Assembly: GCA_044227095.1 (NCBI GenBank)
Contig: JBGAFV010000001.1
Location: forward strand, 4,278,001-4,342,000
DNA from: JACMLD01 sp044227095
GTDB taxonomy: Bacteria; Bacteroidota; Bacteroidia; Chitinophagales; Chitinophagaceae
Reading direction: 5' to 3'
DNA length: 64,000 nucleotides
A program made the position numbers and the translations under genes. Below are positions 52,001-62,600 of the stretch, one piece after another. Position 1 is the stretch's first letter, and the number at the start of each line of letters is the position of its first letter. A model generated the notes under the pieces. It saw nothing but the letters and a program-made list of their open reading frames with translations. It was not told where the DNA came from and ran no database searches.

Positions 52001-53396
52001 TGCTAAAACAGTAGTGCTTTCACTAGGTTCTAAGTTTGTGCTCGTTAGCGGACAGGATGGATTGCTCGGACTTGCGCTTCACCCGCAGTTTAACCAGGGC
52101 AAGCCTTATGTATATATTTCTTACACGTATCAATCGCTTAGCAGTACCGTTAGAAAAATAAGGATTGAACGGTATACATACGATTCCATTGCAAAAACAC
52201 TCGGGCAGCCGGTTACTATTCTTGAAGATATACCTGGCAGCAACGATCACAACTCTGCGAGAATTGCCATTGGGCCCGATTTGAAATTATATTATTCTGC
52301 GGGCGATATGGGCGCAGGACAATTTGATAACAGTGCCCGTGCAGAGAATGCGCAAAACATAAACATACTGGAAGGAAAAATTTTAAGACTGAATACAGAA
52401 CTGACTGGTGGCTCGTGGATACCAACAGACAATCCATTTACCAATGCAGGGGCCACAACACCAGTGTACAGTTACGGTCACCGCAACCCGCAAGGCCTTG
52501 TATGGGGAAATGTAAATGGTACGCCAATACTGTACAGTAGTGAGCACGGCCCTTACAGCGATGATGAACTGAACATTATAGAACAGGGCCGCAATTACGG
52601 ATGGCCGATGGTAGCTGGCTTCTGCGATGGCAACTACAATGGAAGATATCTGGGCGGGTTGTTAGTTACCAATGAACAGAACAGTTGTGTTACCTATAAC
52701 GTGAAAGAACCATTACGTTCTTTATTCCCGGCCATTACACCGCCCGACTCCGGAACCAATAACCTTACATGGCCTTCCACTGCGCCATCGGGTACAGATT
52801 TTTATGGCAGCAATGCCATACCTGGATGGCAAAATTCATTACTGGTTGCTGAATTAAAAGCCGGCGCCATTGCAAGGTTTAAACTTAGCAGCGACGGACA
52901 AAGCGTTATTTCAGACACGATAAATTATTTCAAAGGCATGGGCCGCTTCAGGGATGTTGTTGTTTCTCCTGATGGTTTGAAAATATATGTGGCCTGCGAT
53001 TCAAGTGGATCTACATCGGGCCCAACTGGCGGTGTTACCAGTACCCCTGCAAACCCAGGAAGTATATTGGAATTCACTTACCAGCCATCTTCGGGATTGC
53101 GCAGTATTGCACAACTGGCAACAATCGCTGTTGCTGCTGACACGGTAAGAAATAAAACAATCGATATTTATCCAAACCCGGCCAGCACCTATACTGTGGT
53201 ATTTAATTATTCATCAGCGCAGGGCCGCAATATCGTATTGATGGATATGAATGGAAAAATATTGAAGAGACAGGCATTGGTTAATATTGCTACCCGTGTT
53301 GAATTTGGCAATGTAGCAAACGGCTTGTACCTGATGAATGTGCTGGATGCAGATGGAAAAGTTATCAGGACACAGAAAATTATTATTCAGAAGTAA
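49029..53396 (+). CDS. Multidomain T9SS cargo: CBM9, six FN3, PA14, glucose/sorbosone dehydrogenase
   Basis: 1455 residues. After a signal peptide (VVTAQ) come a CBM9-like domain (about 25-215, WDDDACEIYIDADNNGG), five FN3 repeats (about 218-680, each with a TLSWTASTDNVAVxGYDVY-type strand), a PA14 domain (about 690-835, YGYICPPVTGTYTFWIASDD), a sixth FN3 (about 845-935), and a glucose/sorbosone-dehydrogenase propeller (about 940-1340, MPHDLVYGPDNNIWYTERF, YSYGHRNPQGLVWG). The last 80 residues are a type-A T9SS sorting domain (IDIYPNPAS). It should be exported to the cell surface, bind polysaccharide and oxidise sugars, probably with PQQ. It has its own terminator. Confidence 0.93.
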   Translation: MFPKLYLLCMLAVISIVVTAQTPTINAKKRTAAITLDGNPNESIWDFSNSMTKPIVGTPNNTAKFAVLWDSLNLYVAFTITDAAKFFDSANPWDDDACEIYIDADNNGGTSYGTNDRQFVKAWNSTTIWEKNGKTTGVQHKWVSTGTGYTMEILIPWSNIGITNPQPGRIVGFDVGNDDDDNGAARESQLLWAGDNDNWQYPRNFGDLVLVTTTDTQAPTAPANLAASALTQSSLTLGWTASTDNVAVTGYDVYRNGTKINTALVTATSYSVTGLTAATAYQFYVVARDAANNTSASSNVVNVTTPDMQAPTAPANPTASAVTQTTLTLSWTASTDNVAVAGYDVFQNNVKINTANITATTYNVTGLSASTLYSFYIKARDAAGNSTNSTTLNVTTLASPDVTPPSVPTGLAASNVTQSTATLTWTASTDNVGVAGYDVYRNTVKINTTVVTTTTYNVTGLSAATAYAFYVVARDAAGNISGSSNTANITTPDTQAPTAPTNLAASAITATTLTLNWTAATDNVAVTSYDVYQNSVKINTDPVTTLTYNVTGLTQGTTYSFFVKASDAAGNVSANSTTLNATTTDTQAPAAPTGLVSSNITSSAVTLSWTAATDNIAVTGYDVYQNNVKINTANVASTTYAVSGLTASTTYNFYVVAKDAAGNVSAASNTLSVTTAVSTSCAGTGAINYQKWNNVTGTAVSNLTSLSTYPNSPSVSGTLTSFEIPVNSSDNYGMRVYGYICPPVTGTYTFWIASDDNGELWLSTNSSPANKQKIAYQSSWTNSREWNKVATQKSAAITLTAGQLYYVEALMKEGTGGDNLAVGWAKPGEATTAPSEVIPGTQLIAQIPDSQAPTAPLNLRSSNLTQNSITLNWMPATDNIGVTGYDVYNSSNVKINTATVTTLYYVVPGLAASTSYTFYVKAKDAAGNVSANSNNLTASTTLANPTLETFTKRTVIANQRMPHDLVYGPDNNIWYTERFAGTVSYVNPQTGAKTVVLSLGSKFVLVSGQDGLLGLALHPQFNQGKPYVYISYTYQSLSSTVRKIRIERYTYDSIAKTLGQPVTILEDIPGSNDHNSARIAIGPDLKLYYSAGDMGAGQFDNSARAENAQNINILEGKILRLNTELTGGSWIPTDNPFTNAGATTPVYSYGHRNPQGLVWGNVNGTPILYSSEHGPYSDDELNIIEQGRNYGWPMVAGFCDGNYNGRYLGGLLVTNEQNSCVTYNVKEPLRSLFPAITPPDSGTNNLTWPSTAPSGTDFYGSNAIPGWQNSLLVAELKAGAIARFKLSSDGQSVISDTINYFKGMGRFRDVVVSPDGLKIYVACDSSGSTSGPTGGVTSTPANPGSILEFTYQPSSGLRSIAQLATIAVAADTVRNKTIDIYPNPASTYTVVFNYSSAQGRNIVLMDMNGKILKRQALVNIATRVEFGNVANGLYLMNVLDADGKVIRTQKIIIQK

Positions 53397-53427
53397 ACAT
53401 CATTATTTATAAGCATTGTTGCTTTAC

Positions 53428-53461
53428 AAAGAGGCCCCTTATTTATGGGGCCTCTTTTTTT
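53428..53461 (+). terminator. Rho-independent terminator of the T9SS cargo gene
   Basis: Perfect 11-bp stem AAAGAGGCCCC/GGGGCCTCTTT with an 8-nt loop and a continuing T-run. Confidence 0.9.
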
Positions 53462-53494
53462 AGGAACAAAATGAGAAAGCTAGCAACCATGCAA

Positions 53495-54691
53495 TCATGG
53501 TTCATAATCAAATGGCAGCATGTTAGCCACTTTTTCATATTGCGCCCAGTGCATTGTATTTACAAACTCTTTGGTAGAAAAATAACTTCCGTTTTCCTGG
53601 ATGTTTATCGCCTGCGGTGTGCGCAAATACACTTCAGACTGTATTGGCTTTGACTGCGGATAGCGCTGATAAACGATTTTCATTTTTTCAGAAAAGAAAA
53701 GCGACTTGGTATTCTCATCCTCCGTGATTAGCAAAGTATCAAGGTTTGGTAATTCAACATATTCCTGCAAAGAGTCTGGTTGTTTTAAAACTTTTTTAAA
53801 GTACCCTGTAGAATCTTTACCCGCAGATATAATTGTACCGGGCATTTCATTCTTATTGGATTGTCTTGCCATAGCTGAATCTACAATACGCTGCACACGT
53901 TTTTTCTCCAAATTGGGGCGTTTTGTGTACAGCACAATTCTATAGCCAGAAGATTTCCATGTATCATTATATACGCAACGCATAAACTCAAGTACGGAAC
54001 CATAATAAGCTTCCTTGCGGTTTTCTATCCATTTGCTTTGTTTCTTTTCATTGTCTATCTCCTGGAATAACGGATAGCCGTTATAGAGCATGATTCCCGA
54101 ATTAAAATCAAGCACAAATTCTTCCAGTTTAAACTTTATAATATACCCCAGTGCATTGTTTTCTATAATAAGCGGTTCTTCAGCCCGTACCGTTAACCGG
54201 TTGTTTTTCTCTGAGTACCAAAATTTCAGCACGTCCTGGTTTTTTATATAGCAGGCATTGGCATTGGCGGTTGTGCCTATAAAATTGTCCCGGAAAGTCT
54301 GCCCCCATTTTTGCCATCCGTTTATTAAACTTGGTTGAACTACTACTTCTGTCATCTCCGCAGAATGCCTTGCCAGCTCAATTTCCAGCATGTGCGGATA
54401 ATTGTCACTGGATACCTGTATTGTTTTGGTTTCGTAACCAATAGCAGATACAACCAGTTCATATTTTCCTTCGGGCAATTTTTTAATTGTAAACTCACCT
54501 GCAGCATTTGAAACATCGCCTTTTGAAGTATTGCTGAAGTAAACACTGCAGCCGCTAATAGGTTTGCCTGTTATTTCATCAGTTACTTTTCCGCTCAGGT
54601 ATTTTGATTCCTGGCCATTTGCCAATGCAGGAAAAATAAACATCAGTAAAAAAAGAAAGTATTCGCCGTACCGGGTTGTTGCATTCTTCAT
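53495..54691 (-). CDS. Carboxypeptidase-regulatory-like domain protein, secreted
   Basis: 398 residues from the ATG at 54691 (MKNATTRYGEYFLFLLMFIF), the best signal peptide (to ANGQ); an in-frame start at 54763 is less likely. Residues about 28-110 form a CarboxypepD_reg-like domain (LSGKVTDEITGKPISGCSVY, GEFTIKKLPEGKYELVVSAIGYE), as found at the front of TonB receptors. The remaining 280 residues show no barrel and are of unknown fold. Probably periplasmic or outer-membrane facing. Confidence 0.82.
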   Translation of the reverse strand: MKNATTRYGEYFLFLLMFIFPALANGQESKYLSGKVTDEITGKPISGCSVYFSNTSKGDVSNAAGEFTIKKLPEGKYELVVSAIGYETKTIQVSSDNYPHMLEIELARHSAEMTEVVVQPSLINGWQKWGQTFRDNFIGTTANANACYIKNQDVLKFWYSEKNNRLTVRAEEPLIIENNALGYIIKFKLEEFVLDFNSGIMLYNGYPLFQEIDNEKKQSKWIENRKEAYYGSVLEFMRCVYNDTWKSSGYRIVLYTKRPNLEKKRVQRIVDSAMARQSNKNEMPGTIISAGKDSTGYFKKVLKQPDSLQEYVELPNLDTLLITEDENTKSLFFSEKMKIVYQRYPQSKPIQSEVYLRTPQAINIQENGSYFSTKEFVNTMHWAQYEKVANMLPFDYEP

Positions 54692-54933
54692 CAAACAAAA
54701 AAATTTATTAAAATTAATTATTTGGTTTTGAGTATTCACTGGCAATATTAGAGAATAAAACAATCATGGCAGGCTTAATAACATGTTTCTTGTAGAATAG
54801 TTTTCCCGTTATTACCGCTCCATTAAAAAATATTGTCTTGCACTATCCCTGCACACAAATGGCAAAAGATTTGAGCCTTTATTACTGTAATGATAAACAA
54901 CTTTTTTTTGAACCAACCTTTAATAAAAATATT

Positions 54934-55122
54934 ATGCGCAAATTAGTACTATTACACGCTACATTTTGCATTATACTTCTTGCTTGCAATGGCAACGACA
55001 CTTCACATGCAGGCACACAAGATTCTACTAAAGCCTCCCTGGATGATCCAAAAGCAGTAATAAAAGACAGTTCAAAAGTTATGAATGATTCTTTAAGCGT
55101 GAAGAAGGATTCTGTGAAATAG
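54934..55122 (+). CDS. Small lipoprotein
   Basis: 62 residues from the ATG at 54934. The signal HATFCIILLAC gives a lipoprotein of about 45 residues rich in Asp, Lys and Ser (DSTKASLDDPKAVIKDSSKV). An upstream in-frame start (54838) would bury the lipobox. No function is known for such short charged lipoproteins. Confidence 0.6.
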   Translation: MRKLVLLHATFCIILLACNGNDTSHAGTQDSTKASLDDPKAVIKDSSKVMNDSLSVKKDSVK

Positions 55123-55158
55123 TGCTGGCGATGCGTTTTTGTTAGCTTGCAAATTTCC

Positions 55159-56337
55159 TTATTTATTATCCGGGTATATTTTAATGAGATGCGTTCTTAA
55201 GAAGTAAGGAATACTTTTCTTTTGTTTGCCATCATTAAAATCAAGCGATTTGGAGACTTGCAATGGCATATGGCAATCAATACAGGTACTAACATTTACT
55301 TTCATTGCAGTTACATGATTGGATTGACGATGACAACCAACGCATGTTTCTACTATTGCATCCATCTTATTTGCTGCAGGCATATGCGCATTATGACAAG
55401 TTGTACACGTCATTGTACTTTGCTGAAAACATTTACTGGCCCCAAGTAATTGCATTTGCTTACCGTGTACATCAGGATCCGAACCTGTATTTCCAAAATG
55501 AGGAAGGTAAAAATTGTCGAGTGTATCTCCCGGCTGAAAGGCAAAAACAGATCGCTGCACATCCATATCATTTCCGGAATGACAGGCACCGCATACATCC
55601 AACTGTCGCTGACGCGATAAAGATTTAATAGACACCATAAACTTTGCGTCTTTAGCATCCGGATGCTCCTGATGAAATGCCACATGATTTGCAGCCGGGC
55701 CATGACAGCGTTCGCAATCTATTCCGTAAATGATAGATTTGGGATCTATCTTTTCAATCACCTGCAAGGGGCCAGATGGAACATCAGCTTTAGTTGCAAA
55801 AGAAGCATGACATTCAAAACAACGACTGAGTATTGGCCGATCGAAATACGGTTTGTCTATTGGGTAACCCGGACTGTTTGTAAAACTTTGCAGGCTGGTA
55901 AAATAAGTAAGCGGCAGTTGAAAAAGTTGTCCGTCTGTCCAATAGGCATAAGTTTGTGCTTTTTCGGCAGACCCAATAGCAATATCCATTTTTTCTGATC
56001 GTATAGCTTTTTCATCTGTACTGGCTACTTGTAAAAAGGAACCTGTATTCTCTTCAACTTTTACTTCGCTTGCATTATTATAGTACAACTTTGTGTTAGC
56101 AGCAGCAAGATATTTTTTTAAAGAATCGAAAGAAGGCTTTGAAGATGTTTGTTGATGGGTTGTATGAAGATATGAATGCGTTATACCAGCGTGACAGTTT
56201 TCGCAAGACTTTGCGCCTGCAAAAAGAGCGCCACGCGGATCTTTACTTTCAGGCGTATCTTTTCCGATGCATTGCACCCAGAAAATAACAATCCCCATCA
56301 GCAGTATTATTACTAAACTTATTTTTCGGTTGAGCAT
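55159..56337 (-). CDS. Heptaheme cytochrome c, exported
   Basis: 392 residues from the ATG at 56337 (MLNRKISLVIILLMGIVIFW); a longer frame reaches back into the repeat upstream. Seven CxxCH haem motifs are present: CENCH, CFECH, CERCH, CGACH, CTTCH, CVGCH and CIDCH, with further His residues available as distal ligands. It resembles the cytochrome c554-like multihaem family that carries electrons in the periplasm. VQC at the end of the N-terminal helix might be a lipobox. Redox partners are not in the window. Confidence 0.9.
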   Translation of the reverse strand: MLNRKISLVIILLMGIVIFWVQCIGKDTPESKDPRGALFAGAKSCENCHAGITHSYLHTTHQQTSSKPSFDSLKKYLAAANTKLYYNNASEVKVEENTGSFLQVASTDEKAIRSEKMDIAIGSAEKAQTYAYWTDGQLFQLPLTYFTSLQSFTNSPGYPIDKPYFDRPILSRCFECHASFATKADVPSGPLQVIEKIDPKSIIYGIDCERCHGPAANHVAFHQEHPDAKDAKFMVSIKSLSRQRQLDVCGACHSGNDMDVQRSVFAFQPGDTLDNFYLPHFGNTGSDPDVHGKQMQLLGASKCFQQSTMTCTTCHNAHMPAANKMDAIVETCVGCHRQSNHVTAMKVNVSTCIDCHMPLQVSKSLDFNDGKQKKSIPYFLRTHLIKIYPDNK

Positions 56338-56612
56338 TATAGAACGCAGATTCTTATGATTCTGATGACAAAATATGATAAACCTAACATACTTTTTCAT
56401 TAATCCCATAAAAAACCATAGAACGCAGATTATTATGATTGCAATGACAAAATATGATAAACCTAACATACCTCGTCATAAAAATCCTGAAAATCTGCGT
56501 TCCATCTAACATACCTTCTCATGGAAATCATAGAACGCAGATTGTTATGATTGTGATGACAAAATATGACAACCCTAACATACCTCGTCATAAAAATCAT
56601 GAAAATCAGCGT
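56338..56612. repeat. Three-copy repeat with GAACGCAGATT/AATCTGCGTTC arms
   Basis: Copies begin near 56341, 56420 and 56532, each with AGAACGCAGATTnTTATGATT, GACAAAATATGA and CCTAACATAC. The second and third end in AATCTGCGTTCC or AATCAGCGTTCC, inverted to the start. The block fills the space between the LuxR-type regulator's end and the cytochrome start, so it includes the cytochrome promoter region. Confidence 0.8.
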
Positions 56613-56633
56613 TCCAATTATGCCGAAGGCTTT

Positions 56634-59522
56634 CTATAAAATATCATTCAGAAAATCATTTAAGGTTTGCCCGGTTGACAACTGCAGTTTTTTTCTCAGC
56701 CGGTAACGACTTATTTCAACGCCACGCAAAGAAATATTCATTAACTGGGCAATTTCTTTGGAAGACAATTTCAACTGCAGATAGGTGCATACTTTTAAAT
56801 CGGTGCTGGTAAGGTGAGGAAATTTTATTTTTAGCTTTTTTATAAAGTCATTGTTGATTTCATCAAAATGTGTGGCGAACTGTTCCCAGTTGGAATCGTT
56901 CTTTTCAATTTCATTTACCAGTACTATTGCCTGTTGCAAATCGTGGTTGCCGGCAGTTTTTTTATACAATCTTTGCAATTCATCTTTCACTTTTACCAAT
57001 GCATCACTTCTTTCCATCAGGTGCATGCTTATATCTGCAAGCTCTTTGTTTTTATAAATTACTTCATTTATCAACTTTTCATTCTGCAATTGAACAATCT
57101 CTTTTTCATTCTTCTCTCTTTCCAGTTCATAAATATATTTTAACTGCTTCTGCTCCTCTTCAAACTGCAATTGCTGCCTGGTAAATTTTCTTTTCTGCCA
57201 TTTGATTAATAAATATATTCCGGTAGCGGCGGCAAGAAGATAAAATATAAAAGCCCATATTGTTTTATAGATCGGGGGATTGATTACAAAACGATAAGTA
57301 ACAGGTTGGGATTCATGCCCAAGGTTATCAAATGCTTTTACCATGAAAGTATAAGAACCATCAGGCAAATTGGTGTATTCTTTTTCTGTTTTAGAAGAAG
57401 GTACAGACCAGCTTTGATCGTAACCATTTAACTGGTAGCTGTAATTAATATTGCTTTGTATACCGGGTGAACTAAATTCAAAATGAAAGGAATTGCTTGA
57501 ATGTGGTAACTGAAGGATAGCATCTCCAGGTTTAGCTACAGAAGAATCTTTGCCACGCACATAATAGCCACCAAAGATTACACTATCCAGGTTACCAGAA
57601 GTTTTAACCTGGGTGAGCAGCATATGTGGCCCGGTGCTGCCTTCAAAATATTTTTTAAAGTTAAGGTGGATAATACCATTGGTAGATGCAATAAAAATAT
57701 TCTCTTTATTGTAGGGATACACAAACTCAAACCCAGATAATATGGCGCCGGTTAATTCAGGAAAATAAGTGGTTTTGTAAATATTTTTTGGCGCATCAAA
57801 AGTAACAACTCCAATTTTCTTACCGGAGCAGAACCATATATTTCCATCGGTGTCTTCATTGAGATATTGAATCTTGATATCTCCAAAAACATTGTATAGC
57901 AATGGTGAAGGAATAAATTTTCTTTTCTCCGAATCAAATTCATATACACCCCGTTCTGTTGCAAACACCACCCTGTTTTTAATCCTGAATACATTGTTGC
58001 GCAAGGTAGAAGGTAAACCATCTTGCTCTGTAAAGAGTTCATACTTGAAAGACAAGGTATCCGGACTTAAGGTTACCCTGTAAACACCACGGTATGGATG
58101 CGATGCCCAAACTACGTTTTCGTTATCTATTGCAAGAAAGCGAAGCGATTCTCTTACACCATTTATCTGACCGATATTGCTGAGTTTTTTATTGGTGTAA
58201 TCGAGTAATGATAGCCCGTTATAATTTCCTACCAATACTTTGGCAGATGGATAAACAGATGAAGTTGGCAGGTATAACCATGTGCCTGTACTGTCAATCA
58301 ACCGCATCTCGTTGTTCTGCCCAATTAAAAAACTACCATGGTGATGGCCCATTAATAACTGGTGATTGATTTCATCAAACCGCCATGCCTGTCCACCGCT
58401 GTTTTTCAATTTAAAAAAATCTCCTTTTGAAAAACTCAGGTCTTTTGCATTTTGCAATAATGGTGCAACATAAGCGCCATCCGAAGTAGCAATGTACAGT
58501 TCATTATTATATACCCTCACAGAATAACCTGAAAGTTCATCTGGCTTACCTGGCTTAATATATTTAACTGCAGAATTGTAGGCAATAAAACTGATGCCGT
58601 TATCGAGGCCTGTCCATAAATTTTTATCCTTGTCAAGAAAAACAGAAAGCACATTATTATTTTGCAAGCCTTCGGGCCTTGCAATTTGCTGAATAATATT
58701 TCCATCTTTATTTATTACAACGCATCCACTGGAAATGGTACCAGCTACAAATTCGGAGTCGCTAATTTGTTTGAGGCAATAAATATTCTTTCCATCAAAA
58801 TCTTTACTGGTCTTTATAAGGGTTTTACTGAAAGTGCCTTTATAAAAAATGTGCAGCCCGTATTGTATTGAACTCACAAGAATGGTATCGTTGCCAAGCG
58901 GCACCATGTCAGATATATCAAATGGCGGTGGTATAGATTCTGAACCCAATGGCTGCCATACATCATTAGTAAATTGAAAAAAACCTTTTTTTCTATCCAG
59001 GGCTACAAGCCGGTTATTATTCATTTTCAACATTGTCCAACCCACTTTTGCCGGATATATGCGGATTGCATCGTTCTTGTACTCAAAAATGCGATCGTAG
59101 GTTAGAAAGAAAACAGATTGGCCAAAGACTTCAATATCCCAAACATCTGTAAAGCTGCTGTATTGTTTCGGGATTAGTGTTTTTAAAGACGTGTATGCCA
59201 AAACGCCCTGTTTATCGGGGGCATAAAATCCAATTTCATCCTGGCCACCTGCAAAAATCTTGTTTTTGTACAGTGCCAGCGATCGCATAATTGTTTTATT
59301 GGGCTGAGGATATAATTTCCAGTAATTGCCATCATAAGTGAGTAAACCTTCATTATTGGCAAAATACATTCTACCCTCTTCATCTTGTTTTATATCCCAT
59401 GTTTGGGCGCCGCCCCTAAAGCTATTGTTGCTGAAATTTACAACCTGGGGAAGACCTATTGTATTTTGAGACCAACCGCATACAGAAAGCCCAGACAAAA
59501 GACAAAACAGGATTTTTTTCAT
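56634..59522 (-). CDS. Y_Y_Y-domain, membrane-spanning LuxR-type regulator
   Basis: 962 residues. A signal peptide (CGWSQ) leads to a large extracytoplasmic propeller part (about 25-650, Reg_prop-like repeats such as LWTGLDNGISFIAYN and GNIWFCSGKKIGVV) and a Y_Y_Y domain (about 680-755, NYSYQLNGYDQSWS, YTNLPDGSYTFMVKAFD). One TM helix (IWAFIFYLLAAATGIYLLI) and a coiled coil follow, then a LuxR/GerE-type HTH (about 895-962, TSTDLKVCTYLQLKLSSKEI, GVEISRYRLRKKL). There is no kinase domain, so signal and DNA binding are in one chain. It diverges from the susC gene and probably controls it. Confidence 0.9.
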   Translation of the reverse strand: MKKILFCLLSGLSVCGWSQNTIGLPQVVNFSNNSFRGGAQTWDIKQDEEGRMYFANNEGLLTYDGNYWKLYPQPNKTIMRSLALYKNKIFAGGQDEIGFYAPDKQGVLAYTSLKTLIPKQYSSFTDVWDIEVFGQSVFFLTYDRIFEYKNDAIRIYPAKVGWTMLKMNNNRLVALDRKKGFFQFTNDVWQPLGSESIPPPFDISDMVPLGNDTILVSSIQYGLHIFYKGTFSKTLIKTSKDFDGKNIYCLKQISDSEFVAGTISSGCVVINKDGNIIQQIARPEGLQNNNVLSVFLDKDKNLWTGLDNGISFIAYNSAVKYIKPGKPDELSGYSVRVYNNELYIATSDGAYVAPLLQNAKDLSFSKGDFFKLKNSGGQAWRFDEINHQLLMGHHHGSFLIGQNNEMRLIDSTGTWLYLPTSSVYPSAKVLVGNYNGLSLLDYTNKKLSNIGQINGVRESLRFLAIDNENVVWASHPYRGVYRVTLSPDTLSFKYELFTEQDGLPSTLRNNVFRIKNRVVFATERGVYEFDSEKRKFIPSPLLYNVFGDIKIQYLNEDTDGNIWFCSGKKIGVVTFDAPKNIYKTTYFPELTGAILSGFEFVYPYNKENIFIASTNGIIHLNFKKYFEGSTGPHMLLTQVKTSGNLDSVIFGGYYVRGKDSSVAKPGDAILQLPHSSNSFHFEFSSPGIQSNINYSYQLNGYDQSWSVPSSKTEKEYTNLPDGSYTFMVKAFDNLGHESQPVTYRFVINPPIYKTIWAFIFYLLAAATGIYLLIKWQKRKFTRQQLQFEEEQKQLKYIYELEREKNEKEIVQLQNEKLINEVIYKNKELADISMHLMERSDALVKVKDELQRLYKKTAGNHDLQQAIVLVNEIEKNDSNWEQFATHFDEINNDFIKKLKIKFPHLTSTDLKVCTYLQLKLSSKEIAQLMNISLRGVEISRYRLRKKLQLSTGQTLNDFLNDIL

Positions 59523-59687
59523 GCCGCAGTCGTTTTGATGTAGTGAAGATGTATTCTAAACAAAATGAAAATCAAACCCTTATCTTTTTTTGATGAGGTT
59601 TTGATGTAGTAAATATCAGCAATATTTTCATTGGAGGATTTATTTTTATTGCTGCTATTATTAACGATTCAAAACTAAAACTTGCGT

Positions 59688-62600
59688 ATGAACAAAATCC
59701 TCAGAAGGGGAATTCTTCTCCTTATGCTATTCTGGTCCGCCGTTTCCTGGGGCCAAAACAAAACAGTTTCAGGTAAAGTTTCTGATGAAAACAACCTCCC
59801 GGTTGTTGGAGCTTCGGTTCTAATTAAAAACTCATCAAAAGGTACAGTTACCAACGAAAAAGGGGAATTTTCGCTTTCTATCCCTGCTTCAGCCAAAACA
59901 TTAACCATTAGTGCAGTTGGCTTTACCCAAACTGATGTTGCCATTTCAGGCAATACAGTTGCCGTCTCACTTTCAAAGTCTTCTTCAGTTTATGAAGAAG
60001 TGGTGGTAGTGGGTTATGGAACCCAGCGAAAAAGCAATGTTACCGGTTCTATCTCTACAGTTAAGGCCAAGGATTTGGAAAATATACCAAACGGGCGAAT
60101 AGAGCAGGCTTTACAAGGCCGTGTATCTGGCGTAACAGTTATGCAAAACTCCGGACAACCAGGTTCTGCATCTACCATCAGGATTCGCGGTATCACTACT
60201 TTTGGCGATGGTAATAATAATCCATTATGGGTAGTAGATGGAATTGTTGTTGATGCAGGCGGTATTGGCTATCTCAACCAATCAGATATTGAATCTATTG
60301 AAGTATTGAAAGACGCTGCTTCAGCAGCTATTTATGGAACCCGCGCCGCAACCGGGGTTATATTGGTAACCACCAAAAAAGGTAAAGCTGGAAAACTAAC
60401 GGTTAACTATAATGGCTATTATGGCATACAGGCTCCCGCTAAAGTGGTAAAAGTTTTAAACGCAACTCAGTATGCCACATTAATGAATGAACGCTCCGTT
60501 GCCGGTGGTGGAAATGTTATGTTTCCCGATGTTTCTTCACTTGGTGTTGGTACAGACTGGCAGGATGCTATCTTCAATCACAATGCACTTAAATACTCCA
60601 ATGAATTAAGTCTTAGTGGTGGTGGTGAAAAATCTACTTTCTATCTATCAGCAGGCATGCAAAAAACAGATGGTATTGTTGCTACTGATATTTCCAAATA
60701 CAACAAACAGAATTTCAGGCTAAACTCAACGCACAAAATTTCTAAAATATTTACGTTTGGTCAAACACTGGGCTATACACACCAAAAGAGCACGGGCATA
60801 AGTACAAATAGCGAATTTGGCGGGCCTTTAAGCTCTTCTCTTAACCTTGACCCGATTACCAAACTGGTAATAACAGATCCACTTGTTGCAAACGGTGCTC
60901 CTTATAATTCTAATCCTGTAATCAGGGATGCTAACGGTAACCCTTATGGCATTTCTTCTATCGTTGGACAGGAGATGACCAACCCGGTAGCTTTTATGCA
61001 AACCAAACTCGGACAGTACAACTGGTCTGATGATTTTGTAGGCAATGCTTACCTGGAAGCAACAATTATTCCCGGTCTTAAAGTACGCAGCACAGTTGGG
61101 GCAAAAAAAGCATACTGGGGAAACGTTGGCTTTAACCCTGTGTTCTATTTAAATGCCACCAACAGCAACCAGCAGAACAGTTATGGTAAAGGAGAAAACA
61201 AGGTATTCAACTGGAACGTTGAAAATATCGTTACCTATACAAGGGCAATAAAAGATCACAACTTCACCGTATTGCTTGGCCAGGCTGCCTATACTGAAAA
61301 CATCGGTGGGTACACTGGTGTTACATTGTTCAACCTGCCCATTACAAATTACAAAGACGCTTCTTTTAGTTTTGATATCCCGCAGGCAAACCGTACTTCC
61401 GGCGCTGCAGATATGACGCAGCATAAAATCAGTTCTTTGTTTGCACGTCTTAATTATAGTTACCAGGATAAATACCTCTTTACAGGTATCATCCGCAGGG
61501 ATGGTTCTACCAAGTTTGGGCCAGATAAAAAATATGGTGTATTCCCCTCCTTCTCTGGTGGATGGAATGTACACAAGGAGCAGTTCTGGCAATCAAACAA
61601 AATTGTGAATTCATTGAAGATAAGAGGTGGTTATGGTAAAGTAGGAAATGATAACATTGGCGATTTCCGTTACATCTCTACTGTAAGTGGTGGTAACAAC
61701 TATGCAATTGGCAACACCGGGCAAGTTACAACTGGTTATACTCCTTTTACACTTGATAATCCCGGCCTTCACTGGGAAGAAACAACATCAAGCGATATTG
61801 GATTTGATGCGCAATTGTTTTCCAATTTCAGCCTGAGTGTTGATTTGTATAAAAAAACAACCAAAGGCATTCTTCGTACAGTAGTAATACCTGGCTATGT
61901 AGGTGTTGCTGGCAACCCTTCAGCTAACGTTGCCGATATGGACAACAAGGGTATTGAAATAGAATTAGGTTATCACAAACGCTTTGGTGATTTGAACTTA
62001 TCTGTGAATGGTAATGTAAGTTACCTCAACAACAAAGTAACCTATGTTGCTGCAGATACAAACTTCGTAGCGGGTGAAGCTTCTTTCCAGTCAATGGGTG
62101 CAGTAACAAGAATACAGGTAGGACAACCATACAATGCTTTCTGGGGTTTCAACCGCCTTGGTGTTTTCCAAAACCAGGCACAGATAGACAATTACAAAAG
62201 CAAATCCGGCGCCGTAATACAGCCTGATGCACGTCCCGGAGATTTTCAGTTTGGAGATACAAATGGCGATGGCGTTATTAATGACCTGGATAAAGTATTC
62301 CTGGGAAGCAATATTCCCAAGTTTACTTATGGCTTTACCATTAACATGGAATATAAAGGATTCGACTTCATGGCATTTGCGCAGGGCGCAGCTGGCAACA
62401 AAATATTCCAGGGATTACGCAGGCTTGATGTAGGCAATGCCAATTTTCCTGTAAAAGCATTAGGCCGCTGGACAGGCGAAGGAACGTCTAACGATTATCC
62501 AAGACTTGTAAGCAATGATCCAAATGGCAACTTCACCAAAATGTCAACTTTTTATCTTGAGAATGGTGATTACCTGCGTTTGAAACTCATGCAGATTGGT

